A stretch of 64,000 bases of DNA from NCBI GenBank assembly GCA_029959195.1, contig CP114125.1, positions 1,364,001-1,428,000 of the forward strand. The letters are read 5' to 3'. The position numbers and the translations under genes were made by a program. A model generated the notes under the pieces. The model made no database searches and was not told the origin of the DNA. It saw only the letters and a list, made by a program, of their open reading frames with translations. Below, piece by piece: positions 13,266-23,300 of the stretch; position 1 is the first letter of the stretch, and each line of letters opens with the position of its first letter. This stretch comes from Dictyophora rubrovolvata. Taxonomy: Eukaryota; Basidiomycota; Agaricomycetes; Phallales; Phallaceae.

Positions 13266-13690
13266 TCCTCTTATTTCCTTAGATGTCATTGTCTTTACCC
13301 ATATTTGCTCTGAGTGTAAGGCTACGCATTTTGCTAGGATGCGTTCCATTTCCCAATGCATTTCCGTAGTCTGGGCACCATGCTCTGTTGGAGTATGAGG
13401 GTATATTTAACCAGAACCTTCCAACACGGTAAGCGTTATGTTTGTTTTCCCATGGGAAATTACGGATTTGTCTTGATATTGCCTTGTCGTTGTCAATGAA
13501 TGAGTTCCATATCGCTTCATGTGTGGAACGTTCATTGGTTATAAGGCCAACGCTGTCAGTGATTAATTTTAGTCTTGATTCCCTTGTCTCTCTTTGTTTG
13601 ATGTTTTTCTGTTCGATGAGGGATTTGTAGATCGATGCTTGTGTTGCGGTGGATATTAGTTTAATTCCCGGCAGGATGTCAATATCTCTT
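13266..13690 (-). mobile_element. LINE relic, C-terminal coding end
   Basis: Read on the minus strand, about 130 codons resemble the region after RNase H in fungal non-LTR retrotransposons. A stretch ATQASIYKSLIEQK is followed by IWNSFIDNDKAISRQIRNF, then NAYRVGRFWLNIP and RAWCPDYGN, and in a shifted frame EMHWEMERILAKC. That matches the family pattern of IW, RQIRNFLWK, GRFW, C-x2-C, then LEHILLEC. It is a decayed fragment: the frame shifts within the zinc-binding part and no reverse transcriptase domain is present. The copia element lies at its 3' side. Assignment is by pattern memory only. Confidence 0.45.
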
Positions 13691-15856
13691 TTGAGTCTTT
13701 ACTGACCCAAAACTACTCGCAAAGGTAGGGGCCGCAGCACACGAATAATGACGATATCATGGTGCACGAAGACGAAATTTCTTAAATGACATGCTGAAAG
13801 ATATATGTGCTTTCTTCAAGCTTTCTTATGACACGAATCTCAGTATCAACCAACTTAAGTTGCCCCCTTCTGCAGTATTCTTCTCTGGTCTATTGAAACA
13901 AAATATTTGTGAAGACCTATATCGTCCGCCGAAAGGAAAGGTTTGTTTTATTTCGGTGAATGGCTTCACCACTGGCAGTCTCAAAATGCGCTCTTTGTAT
14001 CCCCCCTCAGTACACATCGATCAGGTTACGATATTTGAACCCCTCATATCCTTATATGATTGCGTATTAAATCTTTGAAGATCTATTTTCAGTTTTTACG
14101 ACACATGGATCACTAATCCCAAATTGTCTCATGAACCAAAATGACAATCGTTCACATGACATCGCGATATTCGGGGGCACTTTTGTTTTCCAAATGTATG
14201 GTTCCAAGCAGAAGCCCCAACAGAAGTTCCCAGTAAAAGTGGCTCTGGCTTGCTGATACCAAGCATGCCGCTAGATGTCCACGACGATTCCGATTCAGAA
14301 GCGACTTACGTCTTGATAATCTGTTTCAAGAATTTATCCGTCTGACATGGGAAGTACAAAATTATGTATATTTTGAAAAATTCAAGTACAATTTTCTCTG
14401 CTTCAGGTAATTTTCAAAAAAATTGACATGTGCAGGTTCTCGGCAGACTACCAACCATGGCGCTACTTCTGTTGATAAAACTTCGCCCGATGACTTGTGG
14501 GCACCACCAAATTTTCGGGGGAATGCAAATCAATCATGAAGAAGAGGTTATTGACATTTAAAATGAACCTCCTTTAGATTCCCCTATCAATCGGCAAGAC
14601 GCGAACACCAGTTTTTGGCGACATCTTCCTCAGCTACGGAATGAACACGAAAATTCCACTGGGTCACGAGTAGGCATGAAACTCTCAAAGAGTCACTAAT
14701 TTGAAAAGCCTTGTTACATTTTTTCAGGAGGTGTTTACGCGTCCGCTGCCCTTTGTCAGAACTTCGATGTCATTGCTCCACCTCATTTTTCCGTATTTTT
14801 AAAAACGGCATTGCCTGATTGGTTTCAAACTTCGAAAGAATATGCGTATGGATCTTGCCTTGACAGCCAAGAATTACGCGTTAGATTTTGCATGAGAATT
14901 AACAGGCTTTCCTATTACTATTTCACAAAGGACGGGAGGTACGTACATATAGACCCACGCATACGAAATTGAACTCATGTCATAAATAAATGAGGAAGAC
15001 TGAACTTCTCACAAAGTTCATCATGGCTACTAAAAAAAATCTTCTTGTTCTTCAATGCATTGACAGACCCAGTTATTTAAAGTGCGCTACATGTACGAAG
15101 CTGTGTTTCAGTGTGGGGTGTTGAAACTCAAAGCGGAATCTTGCTGAGTTTGCTTCATAAACGTTTGCTGAATGTATCTTTATTTCTATGCGTATCACAA
15201 AAAAAACTCACATGCTTCATAACTTCTATGAGAAGGTCGTTCACAGACACGCATTGTCTATTTTCGGGTTTACTCCGCAAAAATCTCTATTTTTAAAGAA
15301 GGGAAGGGTTCAGCTGAGAAGTCGATTACAAACTTTTGGGACTGTCCGGGGACCTAGGTACGTTTCTTCCCTGTCAATGACACCGACGTAAAGGCCGACG
15401 GACTTACATTTGATTGACAGAGTTCTCCAAACGGTGCTTCGGTAATGGGCGTATGGGACATCATTTTATTTCCACATGGCGATGTGCATGACTGACTGGC
15501 AACTTGTGACTGGATCGGAAACGTTACTTACGCATTAAAGTCTGACATTATCGGGGTAAGGCACCGTCAAGATATCATAACCTGAACAGGTAAACAGACT
15601 TTAGGAGTGGGAATAATCGACATACGCGCACGGGAACACATACTATCCATTTGGGAAGTTCGTGAGCCCTCGCTTGCATCCATGTAACGAGAGTAATTCC
15701 GTACCTCGATCCATTGTTTCCTTGTAGCTCATTGGCTTGAAGACAGAATTGCATTTTTCCGAAAATAGCTTCAGCGTCTTCAAAAACTATAAAATATGCA
15801 TCATTTGGAAACATTTGTTCTTCAGAAGATCATCAGCTCTCACATACAAAGCAAAC
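13691..15856. other. Relic-rich region with unrecognised coding-like blocks
   Basis: No complete gene is recognised. Open frames lie at 13791-14078 and 15111-15391 (plus). Around 14731-14941 a coding-like block ends at a good intron donor (GGGAGGTACGTAC) and contains ALPDWFQTSKEYAYG and LRVRFCMRINRLSYYYF; its family is unknown to me. Near 13729-13775 a short stretch resembles the 5' end of the SWC5-like gene. The whole region may be a decayed or poorly conserved gene. Confidence 0.35.
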
Positions 15857-16491
15857 ATGAAATTCACCTCTTTTCTCTCTATCGCACTTGTAACCCTCTC
15901 TTTGGGTGTCGAATACGTTTCGGCCCAAACCCAGACCTTGACCCCAGGTGTCTATCAATTCGCCAGCACAGTTACTGACCCTAACGGAAACCGTTTCGCA
16001 TTGACGGACCAGGGCTTAAACCAGCCCATCGTGCTAACCCCACTTAACCTTGGGCAAACCAACCAACTTGTATACTTACCTTACTCCATATTTTGCCTCG
16101 TTGATCTTTGGAATTAACTGTATATTCATAGTGGACTGTGACAGCTTCTCCAACCGGTGACGCCGTCTTTAACGTCTTCGCACCAAGCTCAACCACTGCG
16201 AGTCCTCTCCAAGTTGGCCCTGCTGGAAATATTCCTGGTCCCTTGAACACAGTTCCCCAAAGTGTCATATGGAGAAGCCAGTTTAACACCACCCTCGGTT
16301 TTACGTGGGACAATTCCGCTCTTTTCAGAATTAGACTTAGGCTGATCTTCTTTCTGCCTTCAAGGTTCCTCGATACACAGGCCAAAGGCACCAACTGGGG
16401 AGTAGCGACTGCCCTTAACGGCACTGGGCTGAATGCCGTGACGGTTTCTCCTAGTCCTTTGAATGCTTGGGTCCCTATCAGAGTCTCCTAA
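15857..16491 (+). CDS. Small secreted beta-trefoil-like protein
   Basis: Three exons (15857-16069, 16132-16304, 16365-16491) encode about 170 residues. The first 23 form a classic signal peptide (MKFTSFLSIALVTLSLGVEY, cut near VSAQ). The mature part begins LTPGVYQFAS and carries NQLWTV across the first splice junction, the Q-x-W pattern of ricin-B-like lectins and of mushroom I66/mycocypin-type protease inhibitors; it ends WVPIRVS. The first intron is firm. The second (60 bases, no in-frame stop) could be retained, adding 20 residues, but the pseudogene at 7185 also has a donor at that point. The ATG at 15857 is preferred over one upstream at 15737 because it begins the signal peptide. Likely an extracellular lectin or inhibitor, but no ligand or target can be named. 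Confidence 0.7.
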
Positions 16492-17560
16492 GCGGATTGA
16501 ATGTGAGTTAATTGTACTTCTTGAAAGATCCTGTTTTTTTAAAATATGGGATCACCAGGTTCATGCCGTGTTGTAGTTAGCTAAGCTCGTCACAACTCCG
16601 GTTCAGTTTTTGAATTAAAGTTTGGAAATATCTTCTATGCCACCTTTCTTCTGAAATATAGTTTGTTGTTTGCTGTATGCCGTACTGCTTAGTCTGCGCG
16701 ATTGATCACAGTGACTTGCAAAGCTCTATCGATGAGAGTACCTTCGTTTAAAATTCAATAGAGGCTTAGGAAAATCTATTCTAGAAAACAACGATAAGTA
16801 ATAAGAAATTCTCAAGAGTCAAGTCGAAAAATTGTTTTTCCACCATATATTGTATCTTTCACAAATTGAAAACGGATTCTGGTGTTCGGTGCATTACGCC
16901 ACCATCCATCAGCAAGTTGACATTTACTGAACCGTCGGGGGGTTGTACTACAGATTCTATCCCTCAAAAAAACATGAACTTTCGACACCAACGTTCGGAT
17001 TAGCAGTATGAATGTTTTTCTGAAGTTTAGTCAAGTCGATTATTACAAGTACTGAAATCATACCCAAGTTGACTTCTCCCAACACTGTAGCCGCAGTACG
17101 GTATGTACTTCAAAGTTCAATCGGCCCAGAGTACGTGACGCGTGATGAAACGGGTTTCCGACTCCGTCAGCGCTTCAGTGATGGCACGAACTCCGATTCG
17201 GAACAGCGGCCGGGAGTGCCTATTCACGCCCTAAAATTTATCCAAATTTGCACGAAGACACGTATCTTTACCTTTTTTGTTGACGTTTCCCAAAGCCAAC
17301 ATGAGCAATCTCAACAGGTAGATACGTTTTTTCCCGTTCGACGAATCGTACTAACTGTACTCGTCGGCAAGCGAACATCACATCCGCTAATTGAGTAGTG
17401 CTGTGCGCTCACGTAGACTGAAATGAGTTTGATGAAATAGAATATGCAATCATTTCATTGAACTTTCCTTTCGGACACTAATCTTTCCCGAGCGCCCTTC
17501 GCAAGCCATTCTCCCCTGATCCCCGAACTTTGTGAATCATTTTAAAATGATTCCTTTCTT
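16492..17560. other. Intergenic region
   Basis: About 1.07 kb. One open frame at 17069-17398 (plus, 109 codons) has no recognisable family and lacks supporting splice sites. Otherwise nothing is seen until the TATA box of the next gene. Confidence 0.4.
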
Positions 17561-17567
17561 TATAAAA
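17561..17567 (+). promoter_or_regulatory. TATA box, DUF6533 copy A
   Basis: TATAAAA 57 bases before the ATG at 17618, matching the position of TATA boxes before the other family members. Confidence 0.5.
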
Positions 17568-17617
17568 TTGGTTGTCTCACACTGCGTTCCTTATGTTTAT
17601 GCCTGGCCCTTATAAAC

Positions 17618-19096
17618 ATGAACGGTATTGCTACAGCTATGCCACCGCTTACGGAGTCGTTAGTCGTTGACACCTACATTATAAATTTATGTCAAGGTCG
17701 TCTCCTTCAAAATTACTACCATTTTGTCCAATTACTGATTTAATTGTTAGCTTCTGCTGCTACCCTCTTGATATGGGATATGATAATCACCCATAACCAG
17801 GAAATAGAGCTGATTTGGAGGTTAGCATCGTTATCATGACATTCCCCCCTCATTTCATATACATTGATCTTCCCATTTGGTTTTTAGATCTCCACACTGT
17901 GTTGTGAATTATCTCTTCTTTATCATTCGATATCTAGCTTTGAGCTTATCGGTGTGAATAGATGTTCATTTCTCTCTTGCGTAATCTCTCAACTGATCAG
18001 TTTTCACCTAGAATAACTGTCATAGTAAGCCAAAGCCACTTTCGGAGGGATGATGTTTGTCGTGTCTATACATATTTTTTCTCGGTGGGCAGCGTCTTGT
18101 TGATAAGCACCATGGATGCGCTACTCCTTTATCGGGGTATGTTTATAACTAATATCTTTTTGATGTACCATCTTTACCTCAATGAATTTAGTCTTTGCCT
18201 TCTACGAAAGAAATCGAAAACTTCTAGCTGGTCTAGTGATTCTCTGGCTATTAAATAGCGCAGCATTCCTGGTTTTTGCGGTTTTATATTCCAAGGAACT
18301 ACCAATTATTCACACTACAGCATTCTTGGTACGAGGTGTCACCGGAGAATGCGTTATCGTAGGCCTTCCTGCCTTTGAACATGACATTTGGTATTACTTG
18401 CAGTTGAAACATATATATGGACTATTTTCTGATTTTTTTTGATATTCTAGGATATCCGAGTTAATTTTCCACAGCGTTCTTTTCATTTTGGTCATAGCAA
18501 GGTACCGTATTTCATAGACTTATCTGTTATTGAACTGAAAAATGCCCCGAAGGTTCATCAGGCTAACAGTTACTTCTTGGAAAGCAATGGGTATATCCTG
18601 TCTTTGTTACATTTTCATGCGAGATGGATTTTGGGCTTTTATCCATCTTTTCGGTGAGATTATCAATTTGAGTCAAAAACTTAAACGCATCATGACTTTC
18701 CCTTATAGTAGTCTTTATCGTTTCCATCCTTCGACCCAATCCAGCCACTAATACGGCGATAACCCAGTGCGTAAACTTGCAGGTACCCCCATCTTTTTTG
18801 ATGACACTAACCAGAGGTGTTCGGTTCACAGGTCAGCTATTGTACTTGTTGGGATGACGGTAAGATTTAAAAGATTCACTGGCCGTAATTGACGCAACTC
18901 TGATGATGAAAAGGGAAGTCGCCTAACTCTTAACCTAAGAAATTTGAGAAACAGCTCGAATACTGACCCAAGTAACTACACTTATTGGATAGGAAAAACA
19001 ATACTGTTTGATACTATAAGTGAAACCGCTGTTGACGAAGAATGGGGTGCGGAGTTCGAGTTGACGACATTACGCCGCGCCTCATTACCTTTGTAG
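17618..19096 (+). CDS. DUF6533 family membrane protein, copy A
   Basis: Multi-exon gene (about nine or ten exons) for a polytopic membrane protein. Exon 1 ends NLCQ; exon 2 carries the DUF6533 core ASAATLLIWDMIITHNQE then IELIWR; exon 3 gives NYLFFIIRYLALSLSV. Later exons contain VCRVYTYFFSVGSVLL, DALLLYR, FAFYERNRKLLAGLVILW, GECVIVGLPAFEHDIW, RISELIFHSVLFILVIA, CYIFMRDGFWAFIHLF and FIVSILRPNP. Several of these are hydrophobic helices, giving roughly seven membrane spans. The tail reads LTLNLRNLRNSSN, then YTYWIGKTILFDTISE, and stops at TAG 19096. The frame holds through every plausible junction, so the copy looks intact. DUF6533 proteins are common in basidiomycetes and their function is unknown; a receptor-like topology is only a guess. 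Confidence 0.8.
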
Positions 19097-19954
19097 ATGG
19101 GTTATAAAAAAGAACAGTTACCCGGACCGGTAAAACACACATAACATATGTATACCTAATGAATTTCAATAAATCAATATAGTACGAATTTTGAACAAGT
19201 TACTTTTAAGCCCTCTTTGAATAGCTTGGCTTTGTTTTGACAGTTGGAACTAGGTTTAGGGTTTAGGGATAGGGTTAACAGTGAGCGCCAACTGATTTAG
19301 GGTTTACTTCTGGACTGAAAGAAGAGGACACTGCTATGAATTGAAGATTCTTTTTCAAAGACTACACTTAGTTCTTGCGTGTTTTGTTGTTTTTTGTAGC
19401 CCCGGGATGTACAATAACCTACACAGCAAATAATATACTAATGAGTGTTGACCTTCTAAGTTCTGCGTTCGTGTCCGTGTCCTTTTCTGAGTCTTCTGAG
19501 CGTATTTATGCGTTTTCATTGATTTTCGGGTCTTCAAAAAACAACATGATCAGGTAAAGTGCTCCGGATGTTGTCCGCGTTTTACATTTGTGCCGCCTTG
19601 AACCTGCACTTGTTAGGGAGCTGTCGACAGATATGACAATATAGCCGAATTTAATCAGCAAGACATCTTTAAAAACATTTCTACTTACGTACAAGGCCGG
19701 CAGCATCATGGGGCTAAAGACAGTCCGGCCAAATTGAGCTCGAGGCCTAGGTTCTCCGAGCGGAGCCACTGTGAGAAGAGTGATGACTCCATTATGTCAT
19801 TTTCACCTCCGTATCAAGATGCACATCATAATGTTCCGGTAGGTAACGCAGCTCGGAACTTGAATCTTATCATAAACGGGGAACATCTCAGACACATTGA
19901 ATTCCTTTTTGCTCAGTTGAGAGTTCAACAGACCTTTCGTCCTGAGTGTCGTTT
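19097..19954. other. Region left of the gypsy element
   Basis: Two plus-strand frames (19375-19557 and 19734-19954) contain protein-like stretches, for example VDLLSSAFVSVSFSESSERI ending at a GTAAAG donor, and ARNLNLIINGEHLRHIEF. They could be exons of a host gene cut by the gypsy insertion at 19954/27627, but no family is recognised. A short telomere-like tract lies at 19251-19276. The last five bases (CGTTT, 19950-19954) are the gypsy target duplication. Confidence 0.35.
19251..19276. repeat. Telomere-like TTTAGGG tract
   Basis: The bases run TAGGTTTAGGGTTTAGGGA followed by TAGGGTT, that is about four imperfect TTAGGG/TTTAGGG units, with one more TTTAGGGTTT at 19295-19305. Too short and degenerate to be a telomere. 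Confidence 0.45.
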
Positions 19955-20228
19955 TGTAAAAGTCGGAAGACTTTTACACAAGAACTTCAGATAAAACGAG
20001 GATCAGACAACAATGAGTGTAGTAACCTTCGTAGAATTAGAAGCTAAAGAATAAAATATCTACATCTCGAGTATTTATAAGAAAAAGAAAGATTATCTAA
20101 TAAGAAATAAAAGGAAACTTATGGAAAGAAACTATTAATAAAGACAAATAATAAATGAAAGTAAGACAAGCTGACTACGTCTGTAGTCTCCGACTCGGGG
20201 AACTCGGATAAGAGTCCAGACTCTTACA
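19955..20228 (-). repeat. Gypsy 3' LTR (left copy)
   Basis: This 274-bp terminal repeat appears identical to 27353-27626. On the plus strand it starts TGTAAAAGTCGG and ends CTCTTACA. It is very A-rich in its middle part. Confidence 0.94.
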
Positions 20229-20267
20229 TCCGCCCTTCAACACTCGTTTACGAGTGTTAATTTCTAC

Positions 20268-20269
<2 letters not shown>

Positions 20270-20300
<31 letters not shown>
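20270..20300 (-). repeat. 31-base A tract downstream of gypsy pol
   Basis: A run of 31 T on the plus strand (A on the element strand) lies between the pol stop region and the 3' LTR. Just beyond it is a small palindrome, ACACTCGTTTACGAGTGT, at about 20240-20257. Confidence 0.9.
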
Positions 20301-20332
20301 CACCCGCCCTCCATCGCGCGTTTACCAGCGAT

Positions 20333-23300
20333 TCAAATGAATCCACCTTCCCCATCACTAATTCCCAACAAGTCCAACTCTTCGAAATCAATAGGAGTCA
20401 CGGCTCTACTCGGAATTGGACTATTTGATTCGACAATGTCTTCCTGTGCAACGAACTCGCCTTCCGCGTCCGCATCCCCATAGTCAACGAGAAATTCGTC
20501 AAACATCACAGCGTCATTGTTCACCAACGTAGGAATAGCAGGCGCTTCATTTACCAGAGGTACAGGTAAGGCAAGCAGTTCCGGATCCACAGAGACTGTC
20601 GCGTCCCCATCACGTGACTCAGCGGAGTCTGTATAGACCGGCGCAGCAACGGTAAACGACACCAACCCCAACCCCTCGAGGTTAGAGGGTCCAGAGGAAG
20701 ATTCTTGCGCCTCCCTCTCTCTACGCCTCTGACGCTTTCGTTGGTTTTTAGACAGCCCTGGCAATAGCTTACGCTTGGAACCATCGCTGGAGCGTCCCTG
20801 GCGAGAATCCGGTGATATCGCACGAGGACCGACCCTGTCTGCCAACGGCAATCCGTGTCCTGGATGCGTCGGGATCCCTCGTCGAGGTGCACGCATCGCT
20901 TTAGGAGCTACTGGCGCATTTAGAGGAACCGGAGTGTTTAAATGACCTGGAGATGAAAGTCGCAATGCCAAAGGCATTGTCATCGTCCAACGACGAGCGG
21001 AGTCGTTTATCTCTCGTTCACGGACCTCCAATCCTGCTTGATAGCATGTACGAGACTCTGCCATCATCGTTTTTATAACAAATTTAAAAGTGTCTCGTGG
21101 CAGGACAACATCCGAGTCGCCCATGCCGGACATAACAGGTGTGATGGCAGAACAGTGGATAACAGGCGTATGGGGTAAAGACTTTTCGCTGTTATCAAGC
21201 TGTTTATATGCATTTCCAAGCCCCAACCCGGTCGGTCTTAACAAATTAACGGACACCATCGCCGATGAATGGTCAGGGTTAAGTGGTATTGGTGCGGGGA
21301 TGCTCCTAGGATTAGAAATCCCGATCGCTTCACAGTAAGCCTGCAGTGCCTCTAAATGCCGTACTTCCTCAAATGTTAACCAGGTGACATCGCCAGATTT
21401 CCACCTGGTTTCAAACATAGCATTCACTCCTTTCCCTGAATGGGACAAGATACGGTCCACAGCCCACTCCTTCGCCGTTCCTCCAAAAACAGGAATTTGC
21501 TCAAATTGACGGCCCGGGAACCGTCGATCATCGTTAGGAACGTGTATTCGTAACAAACTTGCATGGAACACTGGATGTACTCCCCGACGCTTTAATGCCG
21601 CCGACAGCTCAAGTTTATAGCTTGAACCCGGCTCCATGACCTGCATAATTTTAAACGGGCCGATGTACTTAGGTATCAGTTTTCGCGTAAGATTTTTTGG
21701 TAATCTCAAGTTCTTTGTAGCCAGATAAACCAGATCGCCGAACTTAAACGGGGCCTCGCGTCGATGCTTGTTAGCATAACGCGTCTGTCTGACTCTTGCC
21801 TCTATTATGTGGTCATGTGCAGACATGATTGCTTCTTTCATTCGTTCCGCAAAGACCACCACGCCCGGGTACTCTGAGTCATTATCCCAAATTAGTGGTC
21901 TTGGCATTCGACCATAATTCAAGTAAAATGGAGAAAATCCCGTAGTATCTGAACGGGCACAATTTAAAGCATATTCGATTCCAGGTAAGCGTGTCACCCA
22001 ATCCTTCTGATCTTTCGACACACATTGACGAAGCATTTGGACTATCGTCTTGTTAGCCCGCTCGGTCATTCCATCCGTCTGAGGATGAAAGGACGAAGAC
22101 ATGCGCAGTTCCGTTTGCAGGAGTCTGTGTAACTCTTTCCAAAACAAACTAGTGAATAAGGAATCCCGGTCACTGACAATGCGTTCAGGTAAGCCATGTT
22201 GCTTGTATATGACGTCGAAAATAACCTCCGCCATATCAGAAGCTTTATAATTAACTCGTGTTGGAACCAAGTGCACCATGCAGGTGAGATGATCAATTAT
22301 AACACACAATTGATCAAATTCACCATGCCGATTCCTAGATGCAGGCAGAGGTCCCACGAAGTCAATTCCAATCGCCTGCCAAGGTCTGGTCGGGATCTCC
22401 AAAGAACGAAGTAGCCCCAATGGTGATTGTTGGCTCGACTTGGACATAGCACATAGCTGACAAGAAAAGCAGAAAGCTTTTATATCGGACAACATTTTAG
22501 GCCACCACACTTGTTCCCGCAGGTAAGAGTACGTCTTGTGAGAGCCTAAATGAGCCAACAATGTATGCGCATAATTTATCAGTATTTCCCGCAACCGTCG
22601 ATCACCAGCCTTAGCATCCGGTATACACAAGGAATAGGAACCATTCGATGTTAAATAAATTAACCCCAAATGCATAGTGAAGTCTTTGAAGTGATTCGGC
22701 TTATCCCATATATGACGAAAGAATGGATCGTTAAAGTATGTCGCTTTAGCTAATTCCTTAACATCCACGCCAAGTTCACTGTCTCTTATCAACTCAGTTA
22801 CACCTACACCATCGTCCAAGCCCTTCTCGTTCACTAATATTGGTATGTTCCCCTCTCCTGTAGTATGCTCCTCAACATGCTCCTCAACGTCATCTTCTAG
22901 CAGCTCTAAAGGAGGCATATCGTCTTCAACCAGCAAACTATCCATTACTGGAAAGTTCTCCCTAACTGGAGGTACAATCGCTTCTGTCTCTACTGGGGCT
23001 GGCTTCTGACGCGAACTTTTAGGTCTCAATGTCTCCTTCACTGACTGTAAAACTCGTTTGAATCTGGACTGGTCCTTTTGGTGCAATCTAGTGGAACGTC
23101 GAGTAGGCAGCACTGTAGTATTTCCCGTATAGACTGGTGCTGATATTGCCCGCATGAACAGTGCAAATGACTCGACGTTCTCGTGTACTAAATCATCCTC
23201 ATCTTCATCCTGAATATATTCACTGTCAGCACGAATTGTTCCCGCAGGTTCATCACTGTACATCCGAGATAAAGCATCCGCGAAACTGTTTGTTTTGCCA

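Noticed and set aside
15737-15856. Longer start for the secreted beta-trefoil-like protein
   Set aside because: The upstream in-frame ATG would bury the clear signal peptide that begins at 15857.
20270-20300. Poly(A) tail of a processed pseudogene or LINE
   Set aside because: The tract lies inside the gypsy element between pol and its LTR, with no separate inserted gene or target duplication.
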